Numbered from the stretch's first letter, positions 33,401 to 42,696 are shown. The stretch is 60,076 nucleotides of DNA from an uncultured Prevotella sp. (GCA_900318395.1 ONKL01000009.1:1-60076), one strand, 5' to 3'. Notes: generated by a model from the letters alone, not told the origin. Program-made: numbers and translations.

Positions 33401-34346
33401 CTGTAAGATGATGGTGGAAATGCACCATGGTACCATCGAGGCGGCTAACCGTGAGGATTCGCAAGGCAGTATCTTTACCGTCAGCCTGCCTTTAGGAACG
33501 GCTCATCTGGCTAAGGAAGAGATACTCGTAACGGATGAGCGCGAAAAGGTAGCGAAGCCCAAGCCGATGTCAAACTATAGGGTTCTGGTGGTTGATGATG
33601 ACGTTGAAATCGGCGAATATATTACCCAAGAGCTGGGTGCCTATTACCGTATTACCGCTGTCACAAATGCCCGTGAGGCTCTGCGGTTGCTTCTGGGATC
33701 AGAACCGGAGAAGCAATTCGATTTGGTGGTGAGCGATGTGATGATGCCTGAAATGGATGGCTTCACCATGTTGCGCATGATCAAGACAAATATGAATATC
33801 AGTCATATCCCTGTGGTGATGCTTACCTCGAAGTCGGATGTGGCCAATCGCCTTGAAGGCCTTGAGAAGGGTGCTGATGCCTTCCTTGCCAAACCGTTCG
33901 ATATGGATGAGCTGCATGTGACGATCAATAACCTCATCAGTAAGAACCTGCGCCTGAAGGGTAAGTACTCTGGTGTCCAGCAACAAAAAGATAAGGTGGT
34001 TGAGACAGCAGTGAAAGGCAACGATGAGATGCTGATGGAGCGAGTCATGAAGGTGGTGAACGAACACATGTCTGACAGCGACTTCAGTGTGGAGACTCTG
34101 TGTAACGAAGTCGGTATCAGCCGTGCCCAATTACACCGGAAAATGAAAACGATGACGGGGTTGCCAGTCAGTGAATTCATCAGAAACATCCGACTTGAGC
34201 AGGCCGTAAGGCTGTTAAAAGAACAAAAGATTAACGTAACGCAGGTTGCATATACTGTCGGATTTAGCAATCTTGCACACTTCTCAACGGTGTTCAGGAA
34301 GCAATTTGGGGTGTCTCCATCCGAATATATTGAGCAAAATACGTAG
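30450..34346 (+). CDS. Hybrid two-component system regulator (HTCS)
   Basis: 1298 residues. Signal peptide (MRKSFLLMACLVSCLMGWS), about 14 beta-propeller Reg_prop repeats (ITQDGAGYIWIGTEYGLNKYDG and similar), a Y_Y_Y domain, one membrane segment near 762-785, histidine kinase with H803 in NATHDIRSPLTL, ATPase (VVDNLLSNAFKYT, GTGIGLNLCK), a receiver with D1096 in VVSDVMMPEMDG and a C-terminal AraC-type HTH (about 1195-1295). HTCS proteins sense oligosaccharides in the periplasm and switch on PULs. It lies 119 bp upstream of susC1 in the same direction and most likely controls it; repeated GAAAC motifs occur before both genes. Confidence 0.97.
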   Translation: MRKSFLLMACLVSCLMGWSQTQHFYTADKLSSNQITEITQDGAGYIWIGTEYGLNKYDGYSFTHYLHKEGNDHTIQSNNIATLFTDREGNLWAGSGMGLSRYNAANDNFDRVKLPGIQSARVNDIIQPSGDHLLVGTAGYGLYQVNVHTLEAKKLDDYAQEAENSYFSHIIIDIDGNFWKAGSGSTITCRQNNKQHTIRTYESPYGTVTKFLNYGNGILLVCRRGLAFIQNGQIIPDFIDTSVLGDENVQLRSALCDNKGNLFIGTLGKGLCWVPRGSRQLQRYDYTSGSFDLSTSNVWALFEDKQDNLWVGCLKRGLLMLPQYEPQFSTWTFPAQNVSIGGSVTSICQGDNGMTWCAVQNNGVYGFDANGKVVAHPASPSDTYLIYRDRRGGYWIGTGKGLYSYQPVTGAYHKELDFDCDYINVITDDGDGHLYFSTYSKGFCSYDQQTKELRNFTMQQTDEKRGRVHNNWVMSLLLDSKGLLWIGTSSNLCCYDPKADTFRPLGWEVLMEGTSVTALYEDQQHNVLIGTDKGLYLYVKQKRDVRIYPKAEALTDKVVCGIMQDGFGDLWCSTSVGIWQYQTAKQRFIAHIYGNGLTTREYVWGIAMQKPDGTIYFGVSDGITSFQPATLRQSKPYQGEVHLTGLFIGGNSVNCNTLSDDVHVISQPLGESERILLSYLDNSITMEFSLLNFTNTENVIYEYRLNGSKEWTQTAAGRNRIPFTHLQPGSYVLEVRAVDNGVYTKPKVYRIIVRAPWYRSSWAYLIYIIGILTVLGLTLWFYIRRRKQELDEEKMKFLINATHDIRSPLTLIMSPLHKLLKRDLEPEVKTELKTIEHNAQRVQNLVNQILDIRKIDKQQMKLQCQETDMVQYVGNILKSYEYTANERGMSFKYMPTVDKLKVWLDRNALDKVVDNLLSNAFKYTYDGGAIEVRVEEGDHQNAILQVIDNGMGIRGDVHKIFDRFYQSSATRSLHIEGTGIGLNLCKMMVEMHHGTIEAANREDSQGSIFTVSLPLGTAHLAKEEILVTDEREKVAKPKPMSNYRVLVVDDDVEIGEYITQELGAYYRITAVTNAREALRLLLGSEPEKQFDLVVSDVMMPEMDGFTMLRMIKTNMNISHIPVVMLTSKSDVANRLEGLEKGADAFLAKPFDMDELHVTINNLISKNLRLKGKYSGVQQQKDKVVETAVKGNDEMLMERVMKVVNEHMSDSDFSVETLCNEVGISRAQLHRKMKTMTGLPVSEFIRNIRLEQAVRLLKEQKINVTQVAYTVGFSNLAHFSTVFRKQFGVSPSEYIEQNT

Positions 34347-34359
34347 GTTGATACAAAAA

Positions 34360-34387
34360 TGAAACGAAACGAAACATAGAAGAAACC
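34360..34387 (+). promoter_or_regulatory. Candidate HTCS binding site before susC1
   Basis: TGAAACGAAACGAAAC (34360-34375) and a further GAAAC at 34383-34387, starting about 47 nt upstream of the susC1 -7 box. TGAAACA copies occur before the HTCS gene too. Inference only. Confidence 0.35.
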
Positions 34388-34406
34388 CTTGTATCTAAAA
34401 TATGTC

Positions 34407-34414
34407 TATCTTTG
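34407..34414 (+). promoter_or_regulatory. Promoter of susC1-susD1
   Basis: TATCTTTG, 51 nt before the susC1 ATG; -33 element weak, as expected for an activated promoter. Confidence 0.7.
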
Positions 34415-34465
34415 CAGCAGTTTTTTATTAATTTAATTTATTATTAACTAACACAACCAAAACGT

Positions 34466-37400
34466 ATGAGTTTTAAAGCAAAGAAGACAGCCTTGTACAT
34501 TGGATTATGCTTTCTCGGCGTAATCAGTGCACAGCAGGTTTCGGCAGCTACCGAATCAGTAGCTTCCGTACAGCAAACGCAGCAGGCAACTGGTCATGTA
34601 GAAGACTCTCAGGGTCCGCTGATCGGTGCCACGGTCATGGAGAAGGGTACCAACAATGGTACGGTTACCGATTTCGAAGGTAACTTCTCTCTTAGTGTGA
34701 AGCCGGGTGCAACACTCGTCATCTCTTATGTCGGCTATGAGTCGGTGGAAGTAAAGGCAGGTACTAACGTGCACGTGAACCTTAAAGAAGATGGACACGT
34801 GGTCAACGAGGTGGTGGTTATCGGTTACGGTACCCAGCGCCGTGAAGCCGTTACTGGTTCTGTTGCCAACATCGGTGGTGAGAAACTGAACCAGATTGCA
34901 GCATCCAATGCAGCTCAGGCTCTGCAGGGCCGTGTTGCCGGTGTGCTCATGACACAGACCAGTTCAAAGCCAGGTGCCGAGATGCAGATCCGCATCCGTG
35001 GTCAGCGCTCACTGAGTGCAAGTAACGACCCTCTGATCGTGCTCGACGGTATCCCCTTCATGGGACAGCTTTCTGACATCAACCCCTCAGACATCAAGTC
35101 GATGGATATTCTGAAGGATGCCTCTGCAACCGCCATCTACGGTTCTCGTGGTGCTAACGGTGTCATCATCATCACCACAGTCAAGGGTGCTCAGGGCACT
35201 CCTGCAAAGGTTTCTTACAATGGCTATGTATCATTCAAGAAGATCTTCAAGAAGTATCCGATGATGGATGGTCCTACCTTCTCAAAGATGCGTCAGGTTG
35301 CTGGCAAGTATCAGAACTCTCTTGATGAGAATGACAATACCAATACCGACTGGCAGGATCTGTACTATCAGACAGGTGTGAGCCACAACCATGACGTGAG
35401 TGTTGCCGGTGGTACCAATGGCGGTAGCTATAGCTTCGGTGCTGGTTACTATCACGACGAGGCAGTTGTCCCCACTGAGGGTTACGACCGTGTTTCTGTT
35501 CGCGGTAACTTCGATCAGAAGGTTGGCGAGTGGTTCCGTTTCGGTCTGAGCACCAACACCAGCTATCGCAAGACTCAGGGTGTGAACAATATGTACGCAG
35601 TGCTCTGTTCTTCACCTCTGTCAAGCCCATATAATGAAGATGGTAGCTTGAAGCGCTATAACACATTGCCCGCTGACGACCAGGTAGTAGTTACCAAGGA
35701 AACTGTTGAGCGCGACAAGGAAGTATGGCTGAGCGAGAACAAGGGTATCGGTACTTTCAACACGCTGTTCGGTGAGGTTAAGTGCCCATGGGTTGAAGGT
35801 CTGAGCTATCGTATCAACATCGGTCTGAACTTCCGCAACTCAAAGCAGGGCAGCTTCACCGGTACTGGTGTTAATAATAAGGATGCCAATGCCGTCAACG
35901 GCGGTTCTGTCTATGAGAACCAGACCCGTAACTGGGCTGTTGAGAACCTGCTGACCTTCGATCGTGCATTCGGCAAGCATAATCTGAACCTGGTTGCCAT
36001 GTACTCAGCTGAGCAGACAACTTACGAGCAGAGCGGTGGTTCTGCACAGGAGATTCCTGCAGACTATTTCCAGTACTATGCACTCGACAAGGCTACTGGT
36101 CAATCAAACCTCGTTGGTTATAACTACTGGCAGAGTGGTCTGATCTCTTGGATGGGTCGTGCAATGTACTCTTATGATAATAAGTATATGCTCTCTGTAG
36201 CTGTACGTTCAGATGCTTCTTCACGTCTGGCAGAGGGTCACAAGTGGCATACTTATCCCGCAGTAAGCGCTGGTTGGAACATCGCCCGTGAGAGCTTCAT
36301 GGAGAATGCAACCTGGATCGACAACCTGAAACTGCGCGTAGGTTATGGTGAGACCTCTAACCAGGCTATCAATCCCTATTCTACACTTGGTGGATTGGCT
36401 ATCCGTAACTACAACTTCGGTAACGGCACCAACTATAAGGCAGGTTACTATGTAAACTCACTGCCTAACCCTGACCTGGGCTGGGAGTACTCTAAGACCT
36501 GGAACTTCGGTCTCGACTTCTCATTCTTCAATGGTCGTCTCTCTGGATCGTTCGAGTATTATATTCAGAAGACCCGTGACATCCTTCTCGATGTATCTCT
36601 GCCTTCTACCTCAGGTGTTAGCAGCTATACCGGTAACATCGGTAAGACTGAGAACAAGGGTTGGGAGTTTACATTGAACGGCATCATCATCGACAACAAG
36701 AACGGCTGGAACTGGGAGGCTGGTATCAACCTCTATGCTAACCGCAACAAGTTGACCGAGCTGGCTTCTGGTGAGGATCGTGATGAGGGTAACCGCTGGT
36801 TCGTTGGCTATCCTATCGACGTGATCTACGACTACGAGTATGAGGGTCTGTATCAGGCAGGCGAAGAGGCTGCCATGAACATCCTTGAGCCCGGTGGTAA
36901 TATTGGTATGATTAAGGTGAAGTATACAGGTGACTACGATGCCAACGGTCTGCCTACCCGCCAGATCGGTCCTGAGGATCGTCAGATTATGAGCATGGAG
37001 CCGAAGCTGATGGGAGGTTTCAACACCACAGTCGGTTATAAGGGCTTCGACCTGACCGTTATCGGTGCTTTCCAGATCGGTGGTAAGCTGATTTCTGCCA
37101 TCCACTCTTCAAGTGGTTACCTGAACATGCTGACAGGTCGTCGTAATAACCTTGATGTAGACTATTGGACAGAGCAGAACACTGGTGCCAAGTATCCGAA
37201 GCCCGGTGGTGTCCTGAGCGGTGATAACCCCAAGTATGGTTCTACCCTGGGTTACTTTGATGCCGGTTATCTGAAGATCCGTGCTATCACCTTGGGTTAC
37301 AACTTCGACAGTCTGAAGTGTATCAAGGACTTTGGTATCAGCCGTCTGCGTCTCTACGCTTCGGTTCAGAATCCATTCGTGCTCTTCTCACCATTCAACA

Positions 37401-37555
37401 ACGAGAGCGGACTTGATCCCGAAACCAACTCTTGGGCAAACGAGAATACGGCTGTAGCAGTTGACGGTTATACAGGCAAGCACAAGATGCCTATCGTAGG
37501 TTACAACACACCTACAACCCGCAACTTCCTGCTCGGTCTCAACCTAACGTTCTAA
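34466..37555 (+). CDS. SusC-like TonB-dependent outer-membrane transporter 1
   Basis: 1029 residues. Signal peptide to about residue 28, a carboxypeptidase-like domain (GHVEDSQGPLIGATVMEKG to VNLKEDG), the TonB box region (NEVVVIGYGTQ), plug (ALQGRVAGV, ILKDASATAIYGSRGANGVIIITT) and a 22-strand barrel ending NFLLGLNLTF. It imports glycan fragments with its SusD partner, which starts 26 bp downstream. The gap holds GTAAAAAA octamers. Under the nearby HTCS. Confidence 0.97.
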   Translation: MSFKAKKTALYIGLCFLGVISAQQVSAATESVASVQQTQQATGHVEDSQGPLIGATVMEKGTNNGTVTDFEGNFSLSVKPGATLVISYVGYESVEVKAGTNVHVNLKEDGHVVNEVVVIGYGTQRREAVTGSVANIGGEKLNQIAASNAAQALQGRVAGVLMTQTSSKPGAEMQIRIRGQRSLSASNDPLIVLDGIPFMGQLSDINPSDIKSMDILKDASATAIYGSRGANGVIIITTVKGAQGTPAKVSYNGYVSFKKIFKKYPMMDGPTFSKMRQVAGKYQNSLDENDNTNTDWQDLYYQTGVSHNHDVSVAGGTNGGSYSFGAGYYHDEAVVPTEGYDRVSVRGNFDQKVGEWFRFGLSTNTSYRKTQGVNNMYAVLCSSPLSSPYNEDGSLKRYNTLPADDQVVVTKETVERDKEVWLSENKGIGTFNTLFGEVKCPWVEGLSYRINIGLNFRNSKQGSFTGTGVNNKDANAVNGGSVYENQTRNWAVENLLTFDRAFGKHNLNLVAMYSAEQTTYEQSGGSAQEIPADYFQYYALDKATGQSNLVGYNYWQSGLISWMGRAMYSYDNKYMLSVAVRSDASSRLAEGHKWHTYPAVSAGWNIARESFMENATWIDNLKLRVGYGETSNQAINPYSTLGGLAIRNYNFGNGTNYKAGYYVNSLPNPDLGWEYSKTWNFGLDFSFFNGRLSGSFEYYIQKTRDILLDVSLPSTSGVSSYTGNIGKTENKGWEFTLNGIIIDNKNGWNWEAGINLYANRNKLTELASGEDRDEGNRWFVGYPIDVIYDYEYEGLYQAGEEAAMNILEPGGNIGMIKVKYTGDYDANGLPTRQIGPEDRQIMSMEPKLMGGFNTTVGYKGFDLTVIGAFQIGGKLISAIHSSSGYLNMLTGRRNNLDVDYWTEQNTGAKYPKPGGVLSGDNPKYGSTLGYFDAGYLKIRAITLGYNFDSLKCIKDFGISRLRLYASVQNPFVLFSPFNNESGLDPETNSWANENTAVAVDGYTGKHKMPIVGYNTPTTRNFLLGLNLTF

Positions 37556-37557
37556 AG

Positions 37558-37573
37558 GTAAAAAAGTAAAAAA
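37558..37573 (+). repeat. GTAAAAAA octamers before susD1
   Basis: Two direct units ending 8 bp before the susD1 ATG; a third partial unit follows. Confidence 0.75.
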
Positions 37574-37581
37574 GTAAAGTT

Positions 37582-39534
37582 ATGAAAACTAAAAGTATTA
37601 AATATATCCTCGCTGCGGGTCTTGTTTGCTGTGGCCTGTCTACAACTATGACATCCTGCAACAGCGTGCTCGACGAGCAGCCGCGCAGCAATTTCGATCC
37701 GTCATTCTTCAACACGAAGGCGGGTATCGAGGGCGGTCTGACCTCACTTTATGCTCACCTGCGCTATTTCTATGGCAATGGTTACTATCTGAACACTTTG
37801 GAGACTGGTACCGATGAGTATACCTATGCACAGTCTGCCGATGGTAACTTCAAGGATGCCGACCTTACAGGTGTAGGTTCCGTAACTCCTACCAGCACAG
37901 TAGCTGGTGGTGCTTGGGGTACACTCTTTGCAAATATCAATACCGCCAGTGGTATTATTGAGAATGGTACTGCTGCAGGAATGGATGCATCTCTTCTCGC
38001 AGAGGCTTACTTCTTCCGTGCATTCGACTACTTCATTCTGGTGCAGACCTACGGTGGTGTGCCCCTCGATCTCGGTGCCGGTGAACTGAAGTTCAACACC
38101 TCTACCACTCGTACCTCTGTACGTAATACTGTTCCTGAGGTTTATACGAAGTGTATCTTCCCCGACCTGGAGAAGGCCGTTAACGACCTGCCTGAGAATC
38201 CCCGTCTCACAGGTACCGCTACCAAGAATCTCGCCCGTCTGTATCTGTCAAAGGCTTATCTGACATACGCTTGGTGGTTGGAGAATCCTAACAATATCCC
38301 CACCTATCCTGAGTGTACTCGTGAAGCAGGTCAGGCTCAGAGCTACTTCCAGAAGGCATTTGATATGGCTAAGGCCGCTATCGACAATCCTGGCCCATAC
38401 GCATTGCAGCCCACATTCTACGATGTAAACGTTGCTACAAACGACCGCAACTCTGAGATTATGCTCTATGCTGATCACGATGAGGACGAGAAGTATGGTA
38501 ACGGTGGTGCAGGTTACGGTTGGGGAAGCGGCGGCTCTCCTGAGAACTTCGCTTACTGGATGGAGACATGGAACTACACCGAGATGACCGCTAAGGCTGC
38601 TTCAGGTGCAGTGATCAATCCCGTTCAGCGTGAGGCTGTTCAGGGTCTCGGACGTCCTTGGACACGTATGGCTACTGTTGCTGATGCTTTCATGAAAGGT
38701 GGTGTTTGGGAAGATGAGGTTAAGGCTATCGACTCACGTTACGATGCTACTTTCACGCTGAGCTACTTTACCAACTGGGATAAGGCAGGTAACTCTGAGC
38801 CTTATGTGACTGGTGCCAACGGTTCACAGATTAAGCCCGGTGAGAGCTATTTCAGCTGGGTTCCTGAGAGCGAGGATGCTAACATCAACTACACAGGTGC
38901 TGATGGTAAGCTTGGCTTCGGTGAGATGGCAGGTCGTCCTGACTTCGTAGTTGCCGTAAACCACATCAGTCGTAAAAAGTACCCCATCAACTGGAAACTC
39001 GGTATCTATCGTACCGATAACGCTGGTGGTCTCGGTTCAAAAGTTAATGGTGGTAGCCCCCGTCCTTGGAATGTTGCTAAGTTCTCTGAGTTCTACCTGA
39101 TTGCTGCTGAGGCAGCTGTGAAACTCGGTAAGAACGATGATGCTAAGAAGTATGTCAACGTACTTCGTGAGCGTGCTGGCAAGCAGACCTACTGCGTGAA
39201 CAAGAGAGCTCCTCAGACAGCTGACCATAGTGCAGAGATGTTAGCTGCTACACCTGCTACAATCACGATTGACTTTATCCTCGACGAGCGTAGCCGTGAG
39301 TTCTGGGGTGAGGGATACCGTTGGTTTGACCTCGTTCGTACCCAGAAGTGGGCTGAGCGTGCAGGCGTTTACCACATTGCCGGTAGTGGTTATACCGACA
39401 AGGATCTTGAGGAGTTCAAGCGCGATATCCCCGCTGGCTACTATATCCGTCCTATCCCACAGGGTCAGCTCGATGGTATGGAGATGACGGCTGAAGAGAA
39501 AGCAGCATATCAGAATCCCGCATATAGAAATTAA
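37582..39534 (+). CDS. SusD-like surface glycan-binding lipoprotein 1
   Basis: 650 residues, a RagB/SusD protein, long for the family. Lipobox TMTSC with C26. N-terminal NSVLDEQPRSNF, helices with AEAYFFRAFDYFILVQTYGGVPL, and the C-terminal FILDERSREFWGEGYRWFDLVRTQKW signature. It caps the SusC1 barrel. Last gene of the plus-strand PUL unit; a terminator follows. Confidence 0.96.
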   Translation: MKTKSIKYILAAGLVCCGLSTTMTSCNSVLDEQPRSNFDPSFFNTKAGIEGGLTSLYAHLRYFYGNGYYLNTLETGTDEYTYAQSADGNFKDADLTGVGSVTPTSTVAGGAWGTLFANINTASGIIENGTAAGMDASLLAEAYFFRAFDYFILVQTYGGVPLDLGAGELKFNTSTTRTSVRNTVPEVYTKCIFPDLEKAVNDLPENPRLTGTATKNLARLYLSKAYLTYAWWLENPNNIPTYPECTREAGQAQSYFQKAFDMAKAAIDNPGPYALQPTFYDVNVATNDRNSEIMLYADHDEDEKYGNGGAGYGWGSGGSPENFAYWMETWNYTEMTAKAASGAVINPVQREAVQGLGRPWTRMATVADAFMKGGVWEDEVKAIDSRYDATFTLSYFTNWDKAGNSEPYVTGANGSQIKPGESYFSWVPESEDANINYTGADGKLGFGEMAGRPDFVVAVNHISRKKYPINWKLGIYRTDNAGGLGSKVNGGSPRPWNVAKFSEFYLIAAEAAVKLGKNDDAKKYVNVLRERAGKQTYCVNKRAPQTADHSAEMLAATPATITIDFILDERSREFWGEGYRWFDLVRTQKWAERAGVYHIAGSGYTDKDLEEFKRDIPAGYYIRPIPQGQLDGMEMTAEEKAAYQNPAYRN

Positions 39535-39571
39535 TAAGGTTAGTTAGGTAAAAAGATTCTTTTTTCTCTTT

Positions 39572-39611
39572 AAAAAACACTGGTCGTTTTTGGGCGGCCA
39601 GTGCTTTTTTG
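39572..39611. terminator. Bidirectional terminator between convergent PUL units
   Basis: Stem CACTGGTCG (39578-39586) with CGGCCAGTG (39595-39603), A-run on the left and T-run on the right, so it can serve susD1 and the opposing DUF2264 gene. Confidence 0.85.
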
Positions 39612-39628
39612 TTTACTGATATATTCGC

Positions 39629-40897
39629 TTATTTCTTATCGCGGGGTGGTATGTAGTCGCTCCAGCGATGATCCTTGGGGAAAGGTTGTCCTCCCCAGGC
39701 CTTGACTTGTGTCCAAGGCTGCGAAGCATCGGTCCAGAAAGGATGAGTAGCAGGTAATCCAAGAGGCATGAAAGCCAAGGAAGCCATGTAGAGCGAACCG
39801 TTGTTGGTATACCAATCAGCTGTTTCAGGCTGTGAACCACAGAAACCGATAGTGAGGTAGCCTGCATCGTTGTAGTTATTTTGAATGTCGAACATACGGT
39901 GGAGCACTTTCGTCAAAGCAGCACGAACCTGACCGTTGCTCAGGTCTTCGGGTAGTGTCTGATACCAAGCCATGAGGGCAAGAGGTTGCATAGCTGCCAT
40001 ACGATAAGGTGTGGAGCGGCCAATTACGGGGAAAGTGCCTTCAGGCGAAATGAAACGTTCGAGGATGATGGAAAACTTCTGAGCACGCTTTAAGGCACGT
40101 TCGCGGAACATCTTATAGTTGATACCCCAGCCACCGATGCCTGCGTCGATCATGTTCTGAAGAGTCTCGAGATACATGCCATGAAAGACGTAGCTGGTAT
40201 AGAAGTCAAAGGCGAATGTGCCTTGACCGTCGGCATACCATCCGTCGCCAACATACCATTCTTCTACCTTGCGGATAGCCATGTTGATGCGGAAGTTATC
40301 CTGTTGGGCACCAATCTTTGCCAGGAAACTCTCGATGGTCGAAGAGAACAACAACCAGTTGGTATAAGGTGGATCCACTCTGCGCAAACGGATGAATTCA
40401 TCGATATAGCGCTGTTTGGTCTGTTCATCGAGTGGTTGCCACAAAGCATCGTAGCCACGGATGAAACTCTCGGCGAGATAGGCGGCATCTACAAGTGTTT
40501 GCCCCTCTTTTCGCCACAGGAGATAGTCGGGCGAATCAGGGTCAACGGCATTCTTGTAGGCAGCGAGAGCCCACTCACGGAGCTGACGGCGCTGCTGACC
40601 CTCTGCAGTATCGTCATCGGGTAGTGTCAGCCAAGGGGCGATACCTGCCATCAGACGTCCGAAGGTCTCCATATAGACCACGCGACGGTCACGATTATCG
40701 AATGATGGAGAGAACTCTGTCTTCATATTCTTCTGCAGTTCACCTTTGGCCATATTTTCGAGCACGGGCTGTGCCATCTTATAGGCCAGTGAGCACCAAT
40801 ATTCGCGGTCAGTCTGCTGTGGCTGTTTAGCTTTCTTAGCAGCCTGTAAAGGCAAGAGCAGCGCGAGGGCTGCAATGATAAGGATAGTTCTTTTCAT
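39629..40897 (-). CDS. DUF2264 protein (GH154-like)
   Basis: 422 residues with signal peptide (MKRTILIIAALALLLPLQA). Segments YMETFGRLMAGIAPWL, TNWLLFSSTIESFLAKIG and DGWYADGQGTFAFDFYTSYVFHGMYL are DUF2264 hallmarks, an alpha/alpha-barrel family. From memory the family corresponds to GH154, with a characterised beta-glucuronidase acting on plant arabinogalactan; applying that activity here is inference. The last gene of the minus-strand operon; its ATG overlaps the lyase stop by 4 bp (ATGA). Confidence 0.85.
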   Translation of the reverse strand: MKRTILIIAALALLLPLQAAKKAKQPQQTDREYWCSLAYKMAQPVLENMAKGELQKNMKTEFSPSFDNRDRRVVYMETFGRLMAGIAPWLTLPDDDTAEGQQRRQLREWALAAYKNAVDPDSPDYLLWRKEGQTLVDAAYLAESFIRGYDALWQPLDEQTKQRYIDEFIRLRRVDPPYTNWLLFSSTIESFLAKIGAQQDNFRINMAIRKVEEWYVGDGWYADGQGTFAFDFYTSYVFHGMYLETLQNMIDAGIGGWGINYKMFRERALKRAQKFSIILERFISPEGTFPVIGRSTPYRMAAMQPLALMAWYQTLPEDLSNGQVRAALTKVLHRMFDIQNNYNDAGYLTIGFCGSQPETADWYTNNGSLYMASLAFMPLGLPATHPFWTDASQPWTQVKAWGGQPFPKDHRWSDYIPPRDKK

Positions 40898-42696
40898 TGA
40901 ATGCTATATTTAATGGTTTCTTTATTTTTCTTCGATTTCACCGAGAGAATAATGCGATACATCTGATTCCCCCACATCCGTTGGAGAAGCGGGTCCAGCT
41001 GATTGCTGATATCTTCTACGGTGGCTTCCAGTTGTGAGGGATTGTAGTTCAGGCGATGACGCCCCAGTACAATGGCACCATTTTGGACTTCGGGTTTTAT
41101 GATTGTCATAAACATCAGTCTTGCAGGCTGGTGATAGGCTTTTAAGACGTAGTTCTCAGTAACAGAAATGCCCGATTCCATCGCATTGACAGTCCGCTTC
41201 CACGACTTTATATCAGCTTCAGGAGGATAGGCTCCTGCAATGTCGAGAGTCAGACTGCCATCTTGATGATTCACGACTTTTGCGGCATATTCCCTGCCGT
41301 CTTTCTGGTCGGTGCCGTTGATTTGGGGTAGGTTATGATAGCTCGACTGCATGGTCCAGATGGTGTAGCGCTCGTCGCTGAAGGTCTTGGAGGTGTACTC
41401 TCCGACACCTGGGTCAATGAGCAGGGGCTCATTGTCAGCATAGACAATAAAGGAGCCTACGTCGTTGTGATTATGGCTCTCGTTGTTATGGCCACCCTTC
41501 ATGGCCACATAGAGATTGTTGCGACGGGCTGTCATGATTTGCAGATTGCCGAGCCATACATCCTTTAATAAAGGTTCACGCGGTTCTTCGGCGATGAACT
41601 CGCGGATATGGTACAAGAAGAAGAGCTCACGGCTAAGGGTCGGGAAATTGCCACTTTTGTCGTATAGGGCTGCGGGATTCTCCAAGATGTGCTTCTGCCG
41701 TCCCAAGTAGGCACCGAACTCACACATCGTCTTGTCGCCGAGGAAGAGGCCGAAGGGATAAACGATGTTGACCTGCTGGATGGCTTTGTTCTCGTGGGCA
41801 TCAGCAAAACTGATACAGTAGTCATGGCCGATATAGGTCTTGTAGGCATAGGAGGCCATTCGCTCGATTTTATCGGTGTAATCATCTGTAAACTGTAAAC
41901 CGTAAATACTAAACAGTCTCAGCACCTCAAACATCGATGCAGCTGCACGGTCCCAGTAGCCAGCCCCTTCGTCGCATCCGCCATCTTCAGGATAGGAGTC
42001 GATGAAAATCTGTGTAGACTTCTTGATCTGCCGGATGGCTTCAGCCTTGCGTGTTTCGTCTTTTTCACAGATGAGGACACAGGCCAGCCAATTGGAGCAT
42101 ATCCAGGGATTCCAGTTCATGCCGGCCTTCTTCCACCAGTAGTCCTTTTCAACTGCAGGCTGGAGGATGCGGCGCTCTATCTCCTGGTCGATACGCTGGC
42201 AAAGATGGGGTGAGAACTTGTCGAATTCTGGCTGGAGCATATAACGTGTCCAGACAATCAGATTTGCTGTCTCCGCATTGAATAGATCCACCGTCTGGTC
42301 TTCAGTCAATGGCGTGCTTGGCCCATAGTGGGCAGGTATGCCCCACCACGTCTCTTCACAGAAACTGCCCATTCCATCGATAATATCTGTCATAAACCGG
42401 CCTTCGCCTTCCATGATTTCTGCTATGACGAGTGCAGCCAGCTGTCGGCGCTTCTCGAAGTTCAAACCCTCATAGTTCACACGGTTACCATTGGTCCTGA
42501 ACTGTGAGAAGACGGAATAGGGGAGAGCAGTCCACGGCTTGCCGAGGTATTGCTCTCCGTATTCGATATAGCTCTGGCGCATCTCCACAGGAATGGAGTC
42601 GCGCCAGAAAGAATTGTCTGCCTTGGGTAGTAACTGTGCGGAGATGGTCTGAACACAGAGACACACAGACACAGAGATGATAAGTCCTAATTTCAT
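40894..42696 (-). CDS. Heparinase II/III-like polysaccharide lyase
   Basis: 600 residues, signal peptide to about residue 20. N-terminal alpha-toroid (NWNPWICSNWLACVL, DGGCDEGAGYWDRAA) and a C-terminal beta-sandwich with GGHNNESHNHNDVGSF near residue 405, the metal/catalytic region of heparinase II/III proteins. Such lyases cut uronic-acid glycans by beta-elimination and leave unsaturated ends, the substrate of the upstream GH105. The PL subfamily is not decidable by eye. Residues FSIYGLQFT come from an in-frame heptamer repeat (41889-41916). ATGA overlaps join it to both neighbours. Confidence 0.88.
   Translation of the reverse strand: MKLGLIISVSVCLCVQTISAQLLPKADNSFWRDSIPVEMRQSYIEYGEQYLGKPWTALPYSVFSQFRTNGNRVNYEGLNFEKRRQLAALVIAEIMEGEGRFMTDIIDGMGSFCEETWWGIPAHYGPSTPLTEDQTVDLFNAETANLIVWTRYMLQPEFDKFSPHLCQRIDQEIERRILQPAVEKDYWWKKAGMNWNPWICSNWLACVLICEKDETRKAEAIRQIKKSTQIFIDSYPEDGGCDEGAGYWDRAAASMFEVLRLFSIYGLQFTDDYTDKIERMASYAYKTYIGHDYCISFADAHENKAIQQVNIVYPFGLFLGDKTMCEFGAYLGRQKHILENPAALYDKSGNFPTLSRELFFLYHIREFIAEEPREPLLKDVWLGNLQIMTARRNNLYVAMKGGHNNESHNHNDVGSFIVYADNEPLLIDPGVGEYTSKTFSDERYTIWTMQSSYHNLPQINGTDQKDGREYAAKVVNHQDGSLTLDIAGAYPPEADIKSWKRTVNAMESGISVTENYVLKAYHQPARLMFMTIIKPEVQNGAIVLGRHRLNYNPSQLEATVEDISNQLDPLLQRMWGNQMYRIILSVKSKKNKETIKYSIQ
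41889..41916 (-). repeat. In-frame heptamer run inside the lyase gene
   Basis: Plus strand TAAACTG, TAAACCG, TAAATAC, TAAACAG. It codes for LFSIYGLQF on the minus strand, nearly the same peptide as the 16341-16480 array would give. Confidence 0.8.

Noticed and set aside
32445-33464. 339-codon minus-strand ORF inside the HTCS gene
   Set aside because: Antisense to intact kinase motifs; shadow frame.
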